Part shown: piece by piece, positions 49,931 to 58,928 of the stretch
Numbering within the stretch: the first letter of the stretch is position 1
Layout of the letters: each line of letters starts with the position of its first letter
From: Pilosibacter fragilis
Lineage (GTDB): Bacteria; Bacillota; Clostridia; Lachnospirales; Lachnospiraceae
Assembly: GCF_032490495.1 (NCBI RefSeq)
Contig: NZ_JAVYJB010000004.1
Location: 62,001 to 126,000, forward strand
DNA length: 64,000 bases
Reading direction: 5' to 3'
Position numbers and translations under genes: made by a program
Notes under the pieces: generated by a model
Databases searched by the model: none
The model's input: only the letters and a program-made list of their open reading frames with translations
What the model was told of the DNA's origin: nothing

Positions 49931-51310
49931 ATGCCGGAAAACGAAAAGACGAGACTTCAGAAATTTATGGGTGGAGGAAAACAAGGATACCAGATCGCAT
50001 TCCAGATGGCTTGGCCTGCGGTGATGGAGTCCTTTTTTATTGCCCTGGCGGGCATGGTGGACTCGCTGATGGTGAGCTCCATCGGCGCATACGCGGTGGC
50101 GGCAGTAGGTCTGACAACGCAGCCGAAATTCATCGGCTTGTGTATCTTTATCGCCATGAATGTATCCGTATCTGCCCTGGTGGCGAGACGTCGCGGTGAG
50201 AAAGACCGGATCGGCGCGAACCAGGTTCTCCTGATGGCGCTGATCTTCACAGTCGTTGTCGGAATTTTGATCAGCATAGCGGCGGTGGTTTTTGCGGAAC
50301 CGATCATCCGCTTCTGCGGTGCCAACGAGGACACTCAGGAGAGCGCGGTCCTGTATTTCCGGATCATCATGGGCGGCATGATCTTCAATATCATCTCCAT
50401 GGCCATCAACGCCTCCCAGCGCGGTGCCGGAAACACGAAGATCGCCATGCGAACCAACGTGACTTCTAACGTGGTCAATATGATCGGAAATTATCTCCTG
50501 ATTCAGGGTCATCTTGGCTTTCCGGCGATGGGAATCGCGGGCGCGGCTCTGGCGACTGTATTTGGAACCGTGGTTGCCTGCATTATGAGCATCTGCTCCC
50601 TGATCCCGAAAGACAATTTTGTCAGCATTCCCTACATTATAAAAGAGCGCGTCCGCATCACCCTGGAACCGGCAAAGAATATGGCAAAGATCGCCTCCAG
50701 CGTTTTCATCGAGCAGGTGTTCATGCGGACCGGTTTCCTTCTTGTATCGATCATGGCGGCGAGACTAGGAACCTCGGCCTACGCGGCGCACCAGGTGGCC
50801 ATGAATGTCATGAACCTGTCATTCTCCTTCGGCGACGGCATGCAGGTGGCTGCCGTTGCGCTCTGCGGGCGGAGTCTCGGGGAGAAGCGCCCGGATCTGG
50901 CGGTCATGTATGGAACAATCTGCCAGAGGATCGGAAACATGATCTCCATCGTATTGTCGATCCTGTACCTGACGTTAGGAAACTGGTATTTTCACCTGTA
51001 CTTTGTTGAGGAAGATATTATCGCCATGGGTGTCCGGATCATGCAGGTCATGACTGTGATCGTACTCCTGCAGATCTCCCAGGTCATTTACATGGGTTGC
51101 CTCAGGGGTGCGGGAGATGTGGTGTTCACCACCTGTGCTTCGACCCTCAGCATCACCATCGTCCGCCCGTCCTGTGCGTACCTGTTCTGCTATGTACTGG
51201 AGATTGGAGTTGTCGGTATCTGGCTCGGAATCGTGTGCGACCAGATCGTGAGAGTGTGCCTGACGAACTGGAGATTTAAGAGTGGAAAGTGGACGAAAAT
51301 AAAGATATAG
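49931..51310 (+). CDS. MATE-family multidrug/cation efflux protein
   Basis: The 459-residue transporter has 12 predicted helices in two matching halves, with LALAGMVDSLMVSSIG-type and NASQRGAGNTKIAMRTN motifs in the first half and MGCLRGAGDVVFTT in the second. It should export cationic compounds using Na+ or H+. The ATG at 49931 has AGGAG at 8 bases; GTG 49922 and ATG 49925 are in frame but overlap or touch the SD. Substrate unknown. Confidence 0.92.
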   Translation: MPENEKTRLQKFMGGGKQGYQIAFQMAWPAVMESFFIALAGMVDSLMVSSIGAYAVAAVGLTTQPKFIGLCIFIAMNVSVSALVARRRGEKDRIGANQVLLMALIFTVVVGILISIAAVVFAEPIIRFCGANEDTQESAVLYFRIIMGGMIFNIISMAINASQRGAGNTKIAMRTNVTSNVVNMIGNYLLIQGHLGFPAMGIAGAALATVFGTVVACIMSICSLIPKDNFVSIPYIIKERVRITLEPAKNMAKIASSVFIEQVFMRTGFLLVSIMAARLGTSAYAAHQVAMNVMNLSFSFGDGMQVAAVALCGRSLGEKRPDLAVMYGTICQRIGNMISIVLSILYLTLGNWYFHLYFVEEDIIAMGVRIMQVMTVIVLLQISQVIYMGCLRGAGDVVFTTCASTLSITIVRPSCAYLFCYVLEIGVVGIWLGIVCDQIVRVCLTNWRFKSGKWTKIKI

Positions 51311-51462
51311 CGAGCGCAGAGGAAAAACAAGCGGCGCCTCCGGCGACATTTGTTTTTCCTGCGCCGCTAACGAGCAAACTGTCTGCGAAGCAGACAATAG
51401 AGCGCGAAGCGCGTGTTTGCGAGTGAGCGATTCGACTCAATGAGTCAATACCCCCAAAAACG
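51311..51462. other. Palindrome-rich spacer after the MATE gene
   Basis: It contains AGGAAAAACAA / TTGTTTTTCCT, TGTCTGC-GAA-GCAGACA, GCGC-GAA-GCGC and CGAGCAAAC / GTTTGCGAG as nested stems, then GACTCA/TGAGTC. Similar GAA-loop hairpins occur at 3361-3400 and 33265-33320. No gene is seen. Confidence 0.5.
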
Positions 51463-51523
51463 AAAAGAGCCATATGCCCCGAAAACTGGTCATTCCAGTT
51501 CCGGCCGCATACAGCTCTTTTTT
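51463..51523 (+). terminator. Terminator after the MATE gene
   Basis: AAAAGAGC pairs with GCTCTTTT, with TATGC/GCATA and ACTGG/CCAGT inside, followed by T. Confidence 0.8.
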
Positions 51524-51559
51524 ATGTAACAGGAAATTCCGAGAAATTCCCTGTTACAT
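51524..51559. repeat. Family D palindrome, copy 2
   Basis: ATGTAACAGG-AAATTCC / GAAATTC-CCTGTTACAT, 36 bp, one base different from copy 1, and again placed directly after a terminator T run. Confidence 0.8.
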
Positions 51560-51592
51560 AAATTTGCAAGATCAATTCAGACAATACGCGGA

Positions 51593-52366
51593 CTAGTTGC
51601 CGCACTCAATACTGATCGCGTTAAACATGTCAAGGATATCATCCACCTTCGTGTTCGCCTTTTCCTCGCCTTTTTTATCCATGACCGCATGCCCCTGATG
51701 CATCATCAGAAGACGGTTTCCGTACTCTACAGCGAACCGGAGATTATGTGTGACCATAATGGTCGTCAGGTGCTTTTCCGCAACGATCTTTCCGGTCAGT
51801 TCCATAATAATATCTGCCGTCTTCGGGTCGAGAGCGGCCGTGTGCTCATCAAGAATCAGAAATTCGATGGGAGTCATGGTTGACATTAAAAGAGCCATCG
51901 CCTGACGCTGTCCACCGGAGAGAACACCGACTTTTACCCCCATCTTATCTTCAAGACCGAGACCGAGAATTTTTAACTGGTCGCGGTAGAAGTCAATGCG
52001 GGCCTTATTTGTTCCGGGGAGAAGATTGAATGGCTTTCCCTTATTGTCCGCGAGAGCCATGTTCTCGAGGATCGTCATATTCGGGCAGGTTCCCATCGCC
52101 GGGTGCTGGTAGACACGGCCGATACGGCGCTGGCGCTTGTACTCCGGCATTTTTGTGATATCGGTCCCGCCCATGACGATGGTGCCGGAATCCACCGGAA
52201 TGCTGCCGCAGATCAGATTCAACATGGAAGTTTTACCGGATCCGTTGCTGCCGACAACGGAAACAAACTCGCCGTCATCGATGCTGAGGTTGAAATCGTT
52301 AAAGAGGCACATTTCGTTTACAGTGCCTGCGTTGTAATATTTACTGATGTTTTTTAACTCAAGCAT
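51593..52366 (-). CDS. trpZ: ABC transporter ATPase, TrpZ-like
   Basis: The 257-residue ATPase has Walker A GSNGSGKT, signature LSGGQRQAMAL, Walker B FLILDEHTAALD and H-loop MVTHNLRFA. Its gene start overlaps the permease stop by 8 bp. Together with the LivH-like permease and the PF04392-type binding protein it forms the TrpXYZ-type importer, and the Trp-like T-box upstream supports tryptophan as substrate. Confidence 0.86.
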   Translation of the reverse strand: MLELKNISKYYNAGTVNEMCLFNDFNLSIDDGEFVSVVGSNGSGKTSMLNLICGSIPVDSGTIVMGGTDITKMPEYKRQRRIGRVYQHPAMGTCPNMTILENMALADNKGKPFNLLPGTNKARIDFYRDQLKILGLGLEDKMGVKVGVLSGGQRQAMALLMSTMTPIEFLILDEHTAALDPKTADIIMELTGKIVAEKHLTTIMVTHNLRFAVEYGNRLLMMHQGHAVMDKKGEEKANTKVDDILDMFNAISIECGN

Positions 52367-53249
52367 GGTGTGCCCCCTTTCTCTTCATGGAATCACTGAC
52401 GATCAGGATCAGAAGAAGAATTGCCGCGGTGATAAGCTTCAGGTCGGTTGCCTTTACGATCCGCATGGAAATAACAAAAGCGACACACGCTTTATAGAGG
52501 ATCGCACCCGCGATAACTGCGGTGGTCGCCTTCAGCTTTCCGAAACGGTGGAACAGCTGTGTTCCGAGAATCACGCTTGCGAGGCCGAAGACCATGGTTC
52601 CGGTTCCGATGGAGATGTCGAAGAATGCCTGCTTCTGGGCGAACACTCCGCCAGCAAGGGCCGCGAATCCGTTGGCGATCGCAAGGCCGATGATCTTCAC
52701 CCGGCCTTTGTCTTCTGCCAGGGATGTAACGAGAGCATCATTGTCACCGGCCGCCCGGAGCAGATATCCGGATCTCGTATTTAAGTACCAGTCGAGAACG
52801 AACTTGCAGATCAGGGCGATCACAGCCAGAATGATCACAACGATGTACGGTCTTACGGATGCCGGAAGACTGTTTCTGGTCCACTCGTTGTCAAAGATCG
52901 TATCCTGGGACAGGAACGGAAGGTTTGCCTTCATTCCGGCGATCCTTAAGTTTACGGAGTAGAGGGCTGTCATGACAATGATACCGGAAAACAGGTCGCG
53001 GACCTTACATTTTACATGAATGACACCGGTCACGCATCCGGCGAGAACACCCGCAAAGAAGGAGAGCGGAAGTGCCCACACTGGGGAAACTCCTTTTACG
53101 ATCAGTCCTGCGGTCAGCGCTGCGCCCAGAGGGAAAGTTCCGTCAACCGACAGATCCGGGAAGTCCAGGATCTTGTAGGTGATGTAGACGCCCAGGGCCA
53201 TGATCGCGTAGATCAGCCCTTCCTCAAAGATTCCTAATAAGATTGCCAT
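52359..53249 (-). CDS. trpY: ABC transporter permease, TrpY-like
   Basis: The 296-residue membrane protein of the LivH/BPD_transp_2 type has about eight helices, with FPDLSVDGTFPLGAAL and a conserved RAAGDNDALVTSLAED loop that contacts the ATPase. CGGAGGATATC precedes the ATG. It lies 150 bp after the binding protein gene, with a stable hairpin between them. Confidence 0.88.
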   Translation of the reverse strand: MAILLGIFEEGLIYAIMALGVYITYKILDFPDLSVDGTFPLGAALTAGLIVKGVSPVWALPLSFFAGVLAGCVTGVIHVKCKVRDLFSGIIVMTALYSVNLRIAGMKANLPFLSQDTIFDNEWTRNSLPASVRPYIVVIILAVIALICKFVLDWYLNTRSGYLLRAAGDNDALVTSLAEDKGRVKIIGLAIANGFAALAGGVFAQKQAFFDISIGTGTMVFGLASVILGTQLFHRFGKLKATTAVIAGAILYKACVAFVISMRIVKATDLKLITAAILLLILIVSDSMKRKGAHHA

Positions 53250-53306
53250 GATATCCTCCGAAAATCAGTAACTGGGGAAAATCCCGCAATTACATGTTGC
53301 TGCAAA

Positions 53307-53339
53307 GTCCGGCAGAAGCGGAAAATCGCTTTGCCGGAC
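53307..53339 (-). promoter_or_regulatory. Intra-operon hairpin between trpX and trpY
   Basis: GTCCGGCA pairs with TGCCGGAC, with AAGC/GCTT inside. Such stems often stabilise the upstream binding protein mRNA or attenuate transcription, giving more receptor than permease. Confidence 0.55.
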
Positions 53340-53401
53340 CATGATGGTTTATGTTGCCGATCATCCGACTTCCTTATTAAAAGTGGATGAAATTTGTTGA
53401 A

Positions 53402-54499
53402 CTACTGTGTGATCTCAGTGAATAACTCTTTTGCGTTGGAAGCAAGATCCTCCGGGAAAGTGATTCCAAGATCCTCAGCGACTTTGGAGTTTCCGTAGAA
53501 AGCAGCAGTCTCGATCACCTCGAAGTTCAGTTCACTTGCTTTCTTCTCGCCCTTTAAAACTTCTGCAGCCATGCGTCCTGTCTGCTTTCCAAGATCTACA
53601 TAGTCAAGTCCCATAGCAGCGAGGCAGCCAATCTTGACCTGCTCGATCTCACTTCCGAATACCGGGATGTTTTTCGCATTTGCCTTGGAAAGGATCAGCG
53701 GAAGGGAGGCAACGACGGTGTTATCTGTTAAGTTGTTTAAGCAGTCGACCTGCTCTAAGAGGCTGTCAGCAGCGAGTGGAATGTCTGCTGTGGAGGAAAC
53801 GCCAGATTCAACGATCTCGAAACCGTAGTCAGCGGCTTTTTCCTTGTACTCAGCCAGAGTGGAAGCGGAGTTTACTTCGCTTGTTGTATACATGATTCCG
53901 ATCTTTTTCGCATCCGGAAGGATCGCGCGGATCATTTCGAGCTGCTGCTCGACCGGAAGCTTGTCGCTGGTACCTGTCACTTCGCCAACCGGAGTTCCGT
54001 CAGCGTTTGCGAGCTCGGCTGCAACCGGATCCGTAACGGCTGTATAGATGACCGGGATGTCGTTCTTTCTGCCGACGCTGTATGCACTCTGGGCGCTCGG
54101 TGTTGCGATCGCGCAGATGAGATCCACCTTCTGTCCGGCGAAGTTTGTGCTGATCTGTGCTGCTAACCCTGGGTCAGCCTGTGCGTTCTCTTCTAATACG
54201 GTAAGGTTCTTTCCTTCAACGATACCGTTCTCTGCAAGCCCCTCAAGGAAGCCTTCGCGGCAGTTGTCGAGAGAGCCGTGGACTGCGAATTGGTTGATGC
54301 CGATGGTGTAGGAACCGTCTGCAAGAGCTGTATCTGCTGCGTCTGCGGATTCAGACGTTGTTGTCTCTGCGGCAGCTTCTGTTGCTGTGGCTGTCGTTGT
54401 CTCAGCAACTGTTGTGGTGGAAGCTGTGTTAGAAGAGCAGCCTGCAAGGAGTGCTGCGGTGAAGGTTGCTGCGATGATTGCTTTGATGGATTTTTTCAT
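53402..54499 (-). CDS. trpX: ABC substrate-binding lipoprotein, TrpX-like
   Basis: The 365-residue lipoprotein has signal MKKSIKAIIAATFTAALLAGC (lipobox Cys21). A Thr/Ala-rich linker to about 60 is followed by the ABC_sub_bind fold (IGINQFAVHGSLDNCREGF, then ICAIATPSAQSAY). The start at 54499 has GAGGAGAACAAAATT in front. The same frame stays open for 90 more codons through the T-box, but that part is leader RNA. With the Trp-like T-box, tryptophan is the likely ligand. Confidence 0.88.
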   Translation of the reverse strand: MKKSIKAIIAATFTAALLAGCSSNTASTTTVAETTTATATEAAAETTTSESADAADTALADGSYTIGINQFAVHGSLDNCREGFLEGLAENGIVEGKNLTVLEENAQADPGLAAQISTNFAGQKVDLICAIATPSAQSAYSVGRKNDIPVIYTAVTDPVAAELANADGTPVGEVTGTSDKLPVEQQLEMIRAILPDAKKIGIMYTTSEVNSASTLAEYKEKAADYGFEIVESGVSSTADIPLAADSLLEQVDCLNNLTDNTVVASLPLILSKANAKNIPVFGSEIEQVKIGCLAAMGLDYVDLGKQTGRMAAEVLKGEKKASELNFEVIETAAFYGNSKVAEDLGITFPEDLASNAKELFTEITQ

Positions 54500-54651
54500 A
54501 ATTTTGTTCTCCTCTTCTACTTTTGATAAAGATGTTTTGCAGCTGCGGCAGGTCCTGTTGCGGCGACCGCCGTTTTGCCGAGTAGTTGTTGGAGGTGTGG
54601 AGCGAAGGTTTATGGGGATCGGGATGTTGTACGGTGCAGAGCACTTATTTT

Positions 54652-54943
54652 TGTAAAAAAAAATCCCAAGCATCAGATATCGATTTAAAATCTGATGCTT
54701 GAGACGAATTTCATATCCGCGGTGCCACTCAATTTGACCTTTCGGTCCGCTTTTTTCGTATACCAACATATACGCCGCTCTCTTAACGACTGCGGTAGCC
54801 GTCAGTCCATACTAAAATTCAGGACTGCCCTCGAAAGTCCATTCCATTTCCAGTGCAATACTGCAATCCCACCGCCTGCAGCTCTCTGTGAAAACACGAT
54901 CGAAAATGTACTCCTCTTTCTCAACGGTTTTTCTTGTTTGGTT
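54652..54943 (-). promoter_or_regulatory. T-box riboswitch, probably tryptophan-specific
   Basis: On the minus strand the leader has a stem I start with AGAGGAGTACA, an AGAGAGCTGC...GGTGGGATTGCAG distal region and a candidate specifier TGG (Trp) at 54839-54841 in GAATGGAC. The T-box GAGTGGCACCGCGG is at 54717-54730. A terminator AAGCATCAGAT / ATCTGATGCTT with a T run ends at 54652. Uncharged tRNA should favour antitermination and transporter expression. The specifier reading is the less certain part. Confidence 0.9.
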
Positions 54944-54949
54944 ATGGGT

Positions 54950-54978
54950 ATCATAGTACGAAAAGGATTGTTTGTCAA
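54950..54978 (-). promoter_or_regulatory. Promoter of the T-box-trpXYZ operon
   Basis: On the minus strand TTGACA (54973-54978), 17 bases, TATGAT (54950-54955). Confidence 0.82.
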
Positions 54979-55084
54979 GAAGAACAATAAAAAAAGTTTG
55001 GAAACCTGCAAACTCCGCCGGACAGAAAGAAAAATGGTAATTTCTAAAAAAAATATAACATTTCAGAAACTTCCATAAATTCCA

Positions 55085-55113
55085 TTGACTTTCAATGTTT
55101 CCTGATATAGGAT
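55085..55113 (+). promoter_or_regulatory. Promoter of ftsH
   Basis: TTGACT (55085-55090), 17 bases, TAGGAT (55108-55113). The leader is about 130 bases. Confidence 0.6.
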
Positions 55114-55253
55114 AAATATCACACGAAATGACAGGGTGTCATCTCACGCAGATCTTCAGAAAACAAAGCATGTAAAAGGCAGAAAAAGTAACAGCAGAGG
55201 CTCGGATGCGATGAAAAGCTCTGCAGAAAAATGAAAATCAAGGAGGCAGACGT

Positions 55254-57104
55254 ATGGGTACCAAAGACGGCGGAAAAAAGCCGAACCCGAATGATCTCAA
55301 TTCATTTAAGGGATTTTTCTATTATATGATCATAATTCTGGTCATGACGGTCCTGTTAAACGGACTCGTATTCCCGTCCGCACTGAAAAGCCAGGTAAAG
55401 GAAGTTGGCTACAACGAGTTCCTGACCATGGTGGACAACGGACAGGTCGCACAGGTGGAAAAAGATGACACGAACGGCGAGATCGTATTCATCACAAAAG
55501 ACAGCAATGAGAAACAGCAGATCTACAAGACAGGTCTCTGGGATGATCCGGATCTGACAGAACGGTTATACAGTAAGGGAGTGACCTTCGACAAGGTGAT
55601 CCCGCGGAAGGAATCCGCTATCATGGCAGTCTTCACAAACTGGATCCTTCCATTCATGATCATGATCGGACTTGGACAGATCTTAAGCCGCAGCATGGCG
55701 AAGCGCATGGGCGGAAACGCGATGACATTTGGAAAATCGAATGCAAAGATCTACGCGGAGAGTGAGACCGGTGTTACATTCGCGGATGTCGCAGGTGAGG
55801 AGGAGGCGAAGGACGCCTTAAAGGAGATCGTTGATTTCCTTCATGATCCGAAAAAATATTCCGATATCGGTGCCACACTTCCGAAGGGCGCGCTCCTCGT
55901 AGGCCCTCCAGGAACAGGTAAAACATTACTTGCAAAGGCTGTTGCCGGTGAGGCGCATGTTCCGTTCTTCTCAATCTCCGGCTCTGAGTTTGTTGAGATG
56001 TTCGTCGGCATGGGTGCCGCGAAGGTCCGGGACCTCTTCAAGCAGGCAAATGAGAAAGCGCCGTGTATCGTCTTTATCGATGAGATCGATACCATCGGTA
56101 AAAAGCGTGACGGAAGCGGCATGGGCGGAAACGATGAGCGTGAGCAGACCTTAAACCAGCTTCTTACAGAGATGGACGGATTCGACGGACGAAAGGGTGT
56201 TGTGATCCTGGCGGCCACAAACCGTCCAGAGACCCTCGATAAGGCTCTTTTGAGACCGGGCCGTTTCGACAGAAGAATTCCGGTGGAACTCCCGGATCTC
56301 AAAGGCCGTGAGGCGATCCTGCGGGTACATGGAAAAGATGTCAAGATGGATGAGTCCGTTGACTTTAACGCCATCGCGAGAGCGACTGTCGGAGCCAGCG
56401 GTGCCGAGCTTGCGAACATTATCAACGAGGGCGCGCTCCGTGCCGTCCGCATGGGACGCCGCGTTGTATCCCAGGCTGACCTGGAGGAGAGCGTTGAGAC
56501 TGTTATCGCCGGGTACCAGAAGAAAAATGCGTCCGTATCTGAAAATGAACGCCGGATCGTCGCTTATCACGAGATCGGCCACGCCCTGGTGGCTGCGTGC
56601 CAGAGCAATTCCGCTCCGGTCCACAAGATCACAATTATTCCGAGAACATCGGGTGCTCTCGGCTATACGATGCAGGTGGAGGATGGCGAGCGCCTTCTTA
56701 TGAGTAAGGAGGAGGCACTTAACAAGATCGCAACCCTGACCGGCGGCCGTGCGGCGGAGGAATTTATGTTCCACTCTATCACGACCGGTGCCTCCAATGA
56801 TATTGAGCAGGCCACAAAGCTTGCCCGTGCTATGGTGACCCGCTACGGTATGAGTGACCAGTTTGGTATGGTTGCCCTTGAGACCGTGACGAACCAGTAC
56901 CTTGGCGGAGACACCTCCCTCGCATGCTCACCGGAGACAGCGAAAGCCATCGATGACGAGGTGATCGCTACCGTGAAGGCACAGTACGAGAAGGCAATGG
57001 GAATCTTAAGAGACCATGCAGCAAAATTAAACGAACTTGCCGGATATCTTCTCGAGAAGGAGACAATCACAGGGGAAGAATTTATGGAGATCCTGAACCG
57101 GTAA
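55254..57104 (+). CDS. ftsH: ATP-dependent zinc metalloprotease FtsH
   Basis: The 616-residue membrane AAA+ protease has helices near 21-41 and 122-145, Walker A GPPGTGKT (217-224), Walker B IVFIDEID (272-279), the SRH region RPGRFDR and the zinc site HEIGH (439-443). It degrades misfolded membrane and some regulatory proteins. CAAGGAGGCAGACGT-type SD precedes the ATG. It is monocistronic between its promoter and terminator; the usual tilS-hpt neighbours are absent. Confidence 0.97.
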   Translation: MGTKDGGKKPNPNDLNSFKGFFYYMIIILVMTVLLNGLVFPSALKSQVKEVGYNEFLTMVDNGQVAQVEKDDTNGEIVFITKDSNEKQQIYKTGLWDDPDLTERLYSKGVTFDKVIPRKESAIMAVFTNWILPFMIMIGLGQILSRSMAKRMGGNAMTFGKSNAKIYAESETGVTFADVAGEEEAKDALKEIVDFLHDPKKYSDIGATLPKGALLVGPPGTGKTLLAKAVAGEAHVPFFSISGSEFVEMFVGMGAAKVRDLFKQANEKAPCIVFIDEIDTIGKKRDGSGMGGNDEREQTLNQLLTEMDGFDGRKGVVILAATNRPETLDKALLRPGRFDRRIPVELPDLKGREAILRVHGKDVKMDESVDFNAIARATVGASGAELANIINEGALRAVRMGRRVVSQADLEESVETVIAGYQKKNASVSENERRIVAYHEIGHALVAACQSNSAPVHKITIIPRTSGALGYTMQVEDGERLLMSKEEALNKIATLTGGRAAEEFMFHSITTGASNDIEQATKLARAMVTRYGMSDQFGMVALETVTNQYLGGDTSLACSPETAKAIDDEVIATVKAQYEKAMGILRDHAAKLNELAGYLLEKETITGEEFMEILNR

Positions 57105-57125
57105 AAGCAGTATATCAGTGTGAGA

Positions 57126-57168
57126 AGACTCAGAGACCATGCAAAGTGGCTGCTCTGAGTCTTTTTTC
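57126..57168 (+). terminator. Intrinsic terminator of ftsH
   Basis: AGACTCAGAG pairs with CTCTGAGTCT, followed by five more T. Confidence 0.9.
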
Positions 57169-57186
57169 GTTTTGGGAAAAGAATCA

Positions 57187-57328
57187 GTTACTTTTCATGG
57201 GTAGGAATTTTCTGAACTGAAAATTCCGTACAATACAGTGGTGGTAGTGGATTTTGCCGATTCGGAATGCGAAGCATCGGCAAAATCCTGTTACAGTGCG
57301 CGGGCAAGGAGTGCCCGTGTACTGTAAC
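57187..57328 (+). repeat. Family B repeat, copy 4
   Basis: A 142-bp copy with all three hairpins: GGAATTTTC/GAAAATTCC, GATTTTGCCGAT/ATCGGCAAAATC, and a longer right end GTTACAGTGCGCGGGC / GCCCGTGTACTGTAAC. It lies about 8 kb from the other copies, between ftsH and the next gene. Confidence 0.8.
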
Positions 57329-57365
57329 AAGAATCAGGCATCGGGCTGACGATGTAAAATCTCGA

Positions 57366-57394
57366 TTGTGTATACCGGAAACCTATGTTAAAAT
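57366..57394 (+). promoter_or_regulatory. Promoter of the zinc-ribbon protein gene
   Basis: TTGTGT (57366-57371), 17 bases, TAAAAT (57389-57394). Confidence 0.5.
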
Positions 57395-57476
57395 GAGAGT
57401 GGAAATTTAGCTGTTGGGTTTAAAATACAAAATTAAAATGACCTGAAAAGAGGAATACCGACAGGAGGAATAACGG

Positions 57477-58688
57477 ATGAAACAGAGATATTGTCCATAC
57501 TGCGACCAGAAAATGACATCGGGTCTATACTGCAGCGGATGCAAAAGGATCGTGTGGCATCCATATGTGCAGGATGTGGATTACTACTTAAATGAGAGGC
57601 ATCCTCGCCATGAGTCAGACTGCCTGTACCATGATGGCGGAAGCGAATACCCTGGAAGCAGCACGTCCGGTACAGATTCGTACGCGGGCATATTTAAAGG
57701 GAATGGGACATCAACCAGAATACAGGGCGGAAAGAAAAAGACAAATCGGGAGAAGAAGACAGCGGATCCATTCCAGAATATGGGAAACCGGATGACGGGA
57801 CAGCGGAATGCGTTCGAACGTATGAAGAGCCAGCTTGAACAGTACCGCAGCCAGGCAGATACCTGCCAGAGTGGAACTTACAGCAGCCAGTCCGCGAAGA
57901 ACATTATGGACCGCGTAAACTCCGAGCGGGGACGGAAGAAGCCGTTTACCGGCATTCTGATCGTTGTGATCATCTGGCTGGTATTTTCCGTCGGCGGAAA
58001 CCTGCTGTTCCTTATCACCCATGCGATCCGGGAATCGATCTACGGGATCGAGAACATCTTCGACTCGTCCAGCGGCGATCTCTGGTCCTCTGCCGATTCC
58101 AACGCCGTGGAGGTTCTTGGAGAGGGCGAGCTCTCCGACGAGGAGGTGCGGGCCATCGGAACAAACTGTACAAACTACGGTCACTATGACGCCCAGCTTG
58201 CGGATGTGACGGCCGCCCTGGACCGGCTCCTGCCGCAGTACGGATTTTCTGAGTGGTCGATGGAGGACACATACAGCTACAACTATGCTTCGGACGATAT
58301 GAGCTGGTACAACACAGATCAGGCCTATTATCTGAGTCGTGACGGGGAGTATGTGGGAAGCATTACCATCTACGCTGACACGGCAACGGATGATCTCCAT
58401 GGGATCGGTGCCTACAGCAGCAATGAGGAGGCCTTTTACCAGATCGTGGACGTGCTGGAAGCTGCATTTCAGGAATTCGGCTATCTGGATACGGATCTAA
58501 GCGGACAGGAGGTATATCAGGAACTGATCAATACCGAGGATATGATCGTTAGTAAGACAGATGACAGTGTCAACGGATTTACCACAGCTTATGGACCGGA
58601 GATTTTTGCAAGTAAAGAAAGCCCGTCAGGGGATGATTTTTATTCGATCCAGATGTATGCGCCGGGGTATTACACAAGCGTAGAGTAG
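57477..58688 (+). CDS. Zinc-ribbon membrane protein of unknown function
   Basis: The 403-residue protein has an N-terminal four-Cys ribbon (CPYCDQKM, then CSGCKR) and a low-complexity Ser/Gly/Lys linker to about 155. One membrane helix lies near 158-180 (FTGILIVVIIWLVFSVGGNLLF). An acidic extracellular domain of about 220 residues, rich in Tyr, Ser and Asp, follows. I do not recognise the outer domain. A cytoplasmic ribbon joined through one helix to an outer domain could suit a sensor or assembly factor, but nothing shows this. AGGAGG precedes the ATG. It has its own promoter and terminator. Confidence 0.75.
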   Translation: MKQRYCPYCDQKMTSGLYCSGCKRIVWHPYVQDVDYYLNERHPRHESDCLYHDGGSEYPGSSTSGTDSYAGIFKGNGTSTRIQGGKKKTNREKKTADPFQNMGNRMTGQRNAFERMKSQLEQYRSQADTCQSGTYSSQSAKNIMDRVNSERGRKKPFTGILIVVIIWLVFSVGGNLLFLITHAIRESIYGIENIFDSSSGDLWSSADSNAVEVLGEGELSDEEVRAIGTNCTNYGHYDAQLADVTAALDRLLPQYGFSEWSMEDTYSYNYASDDMSWYNTDQAYYLSRDGEYVGSITIYADTATDDLHGIGAYSSNEEAFYQIVDVLEAAFQEFGYLDTDLSGQEVYQELINTEDMIVSKTDDSVNGFTTAYGPEIFASKESPSGDDFYSIQMYAPGYYTSVE

Positions 58689-58713
58689 AATGGTAAAAAT
58701 TATATAGACTGAT

Positions 58714-58763
58714 AAAAGATGTGCTGCAGGATCATCTGAAAGATTCTGCAGCACATCTTTTAT
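58714..58763 (+). terminator. Intrinsic terminator before rpoB
   Basis: AAAAGATGTGCTGCAG pairs with CTGCAGCACATCTTTT, followed by ATTTA. Confidence 0.9.
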
Positions 58764-58803
58764 TTACGTGAACAACGTCCAGGAAAACCTTGTAAAAAAG
58801 TGC

Positions 58804-58832
58804 TTGACAGATTGACAAACCCATGATAGTAT
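58804..58832 (+). promoter_or_regulatory. Promoter of rpoBC
   Basis: TTGACA (58804-58809), 17 bases, TAGTAT (58827-58832). A second TTGACA lies at 58813. The leader is about 90 bases with GTGCAC / GTGCAT and GGTACC elements. Confidence 0.78.
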
Positions 58833-58928
58833 GAAATGTGCACTATTGTGGTATCATGTGCATATGGTACCAGTATGCCCAAAATTGGCTATTGATTATA
58901 GAGAAAGAAAACAGGGGTGAAACGTCAA

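Noticed and set aside
54500..54769. Open frame extending trpX upstream by 90 codons
   Set aside because: It lies in the leader and reads through the T-box terminator; the lipoprotein signal and SD begin at 54499.
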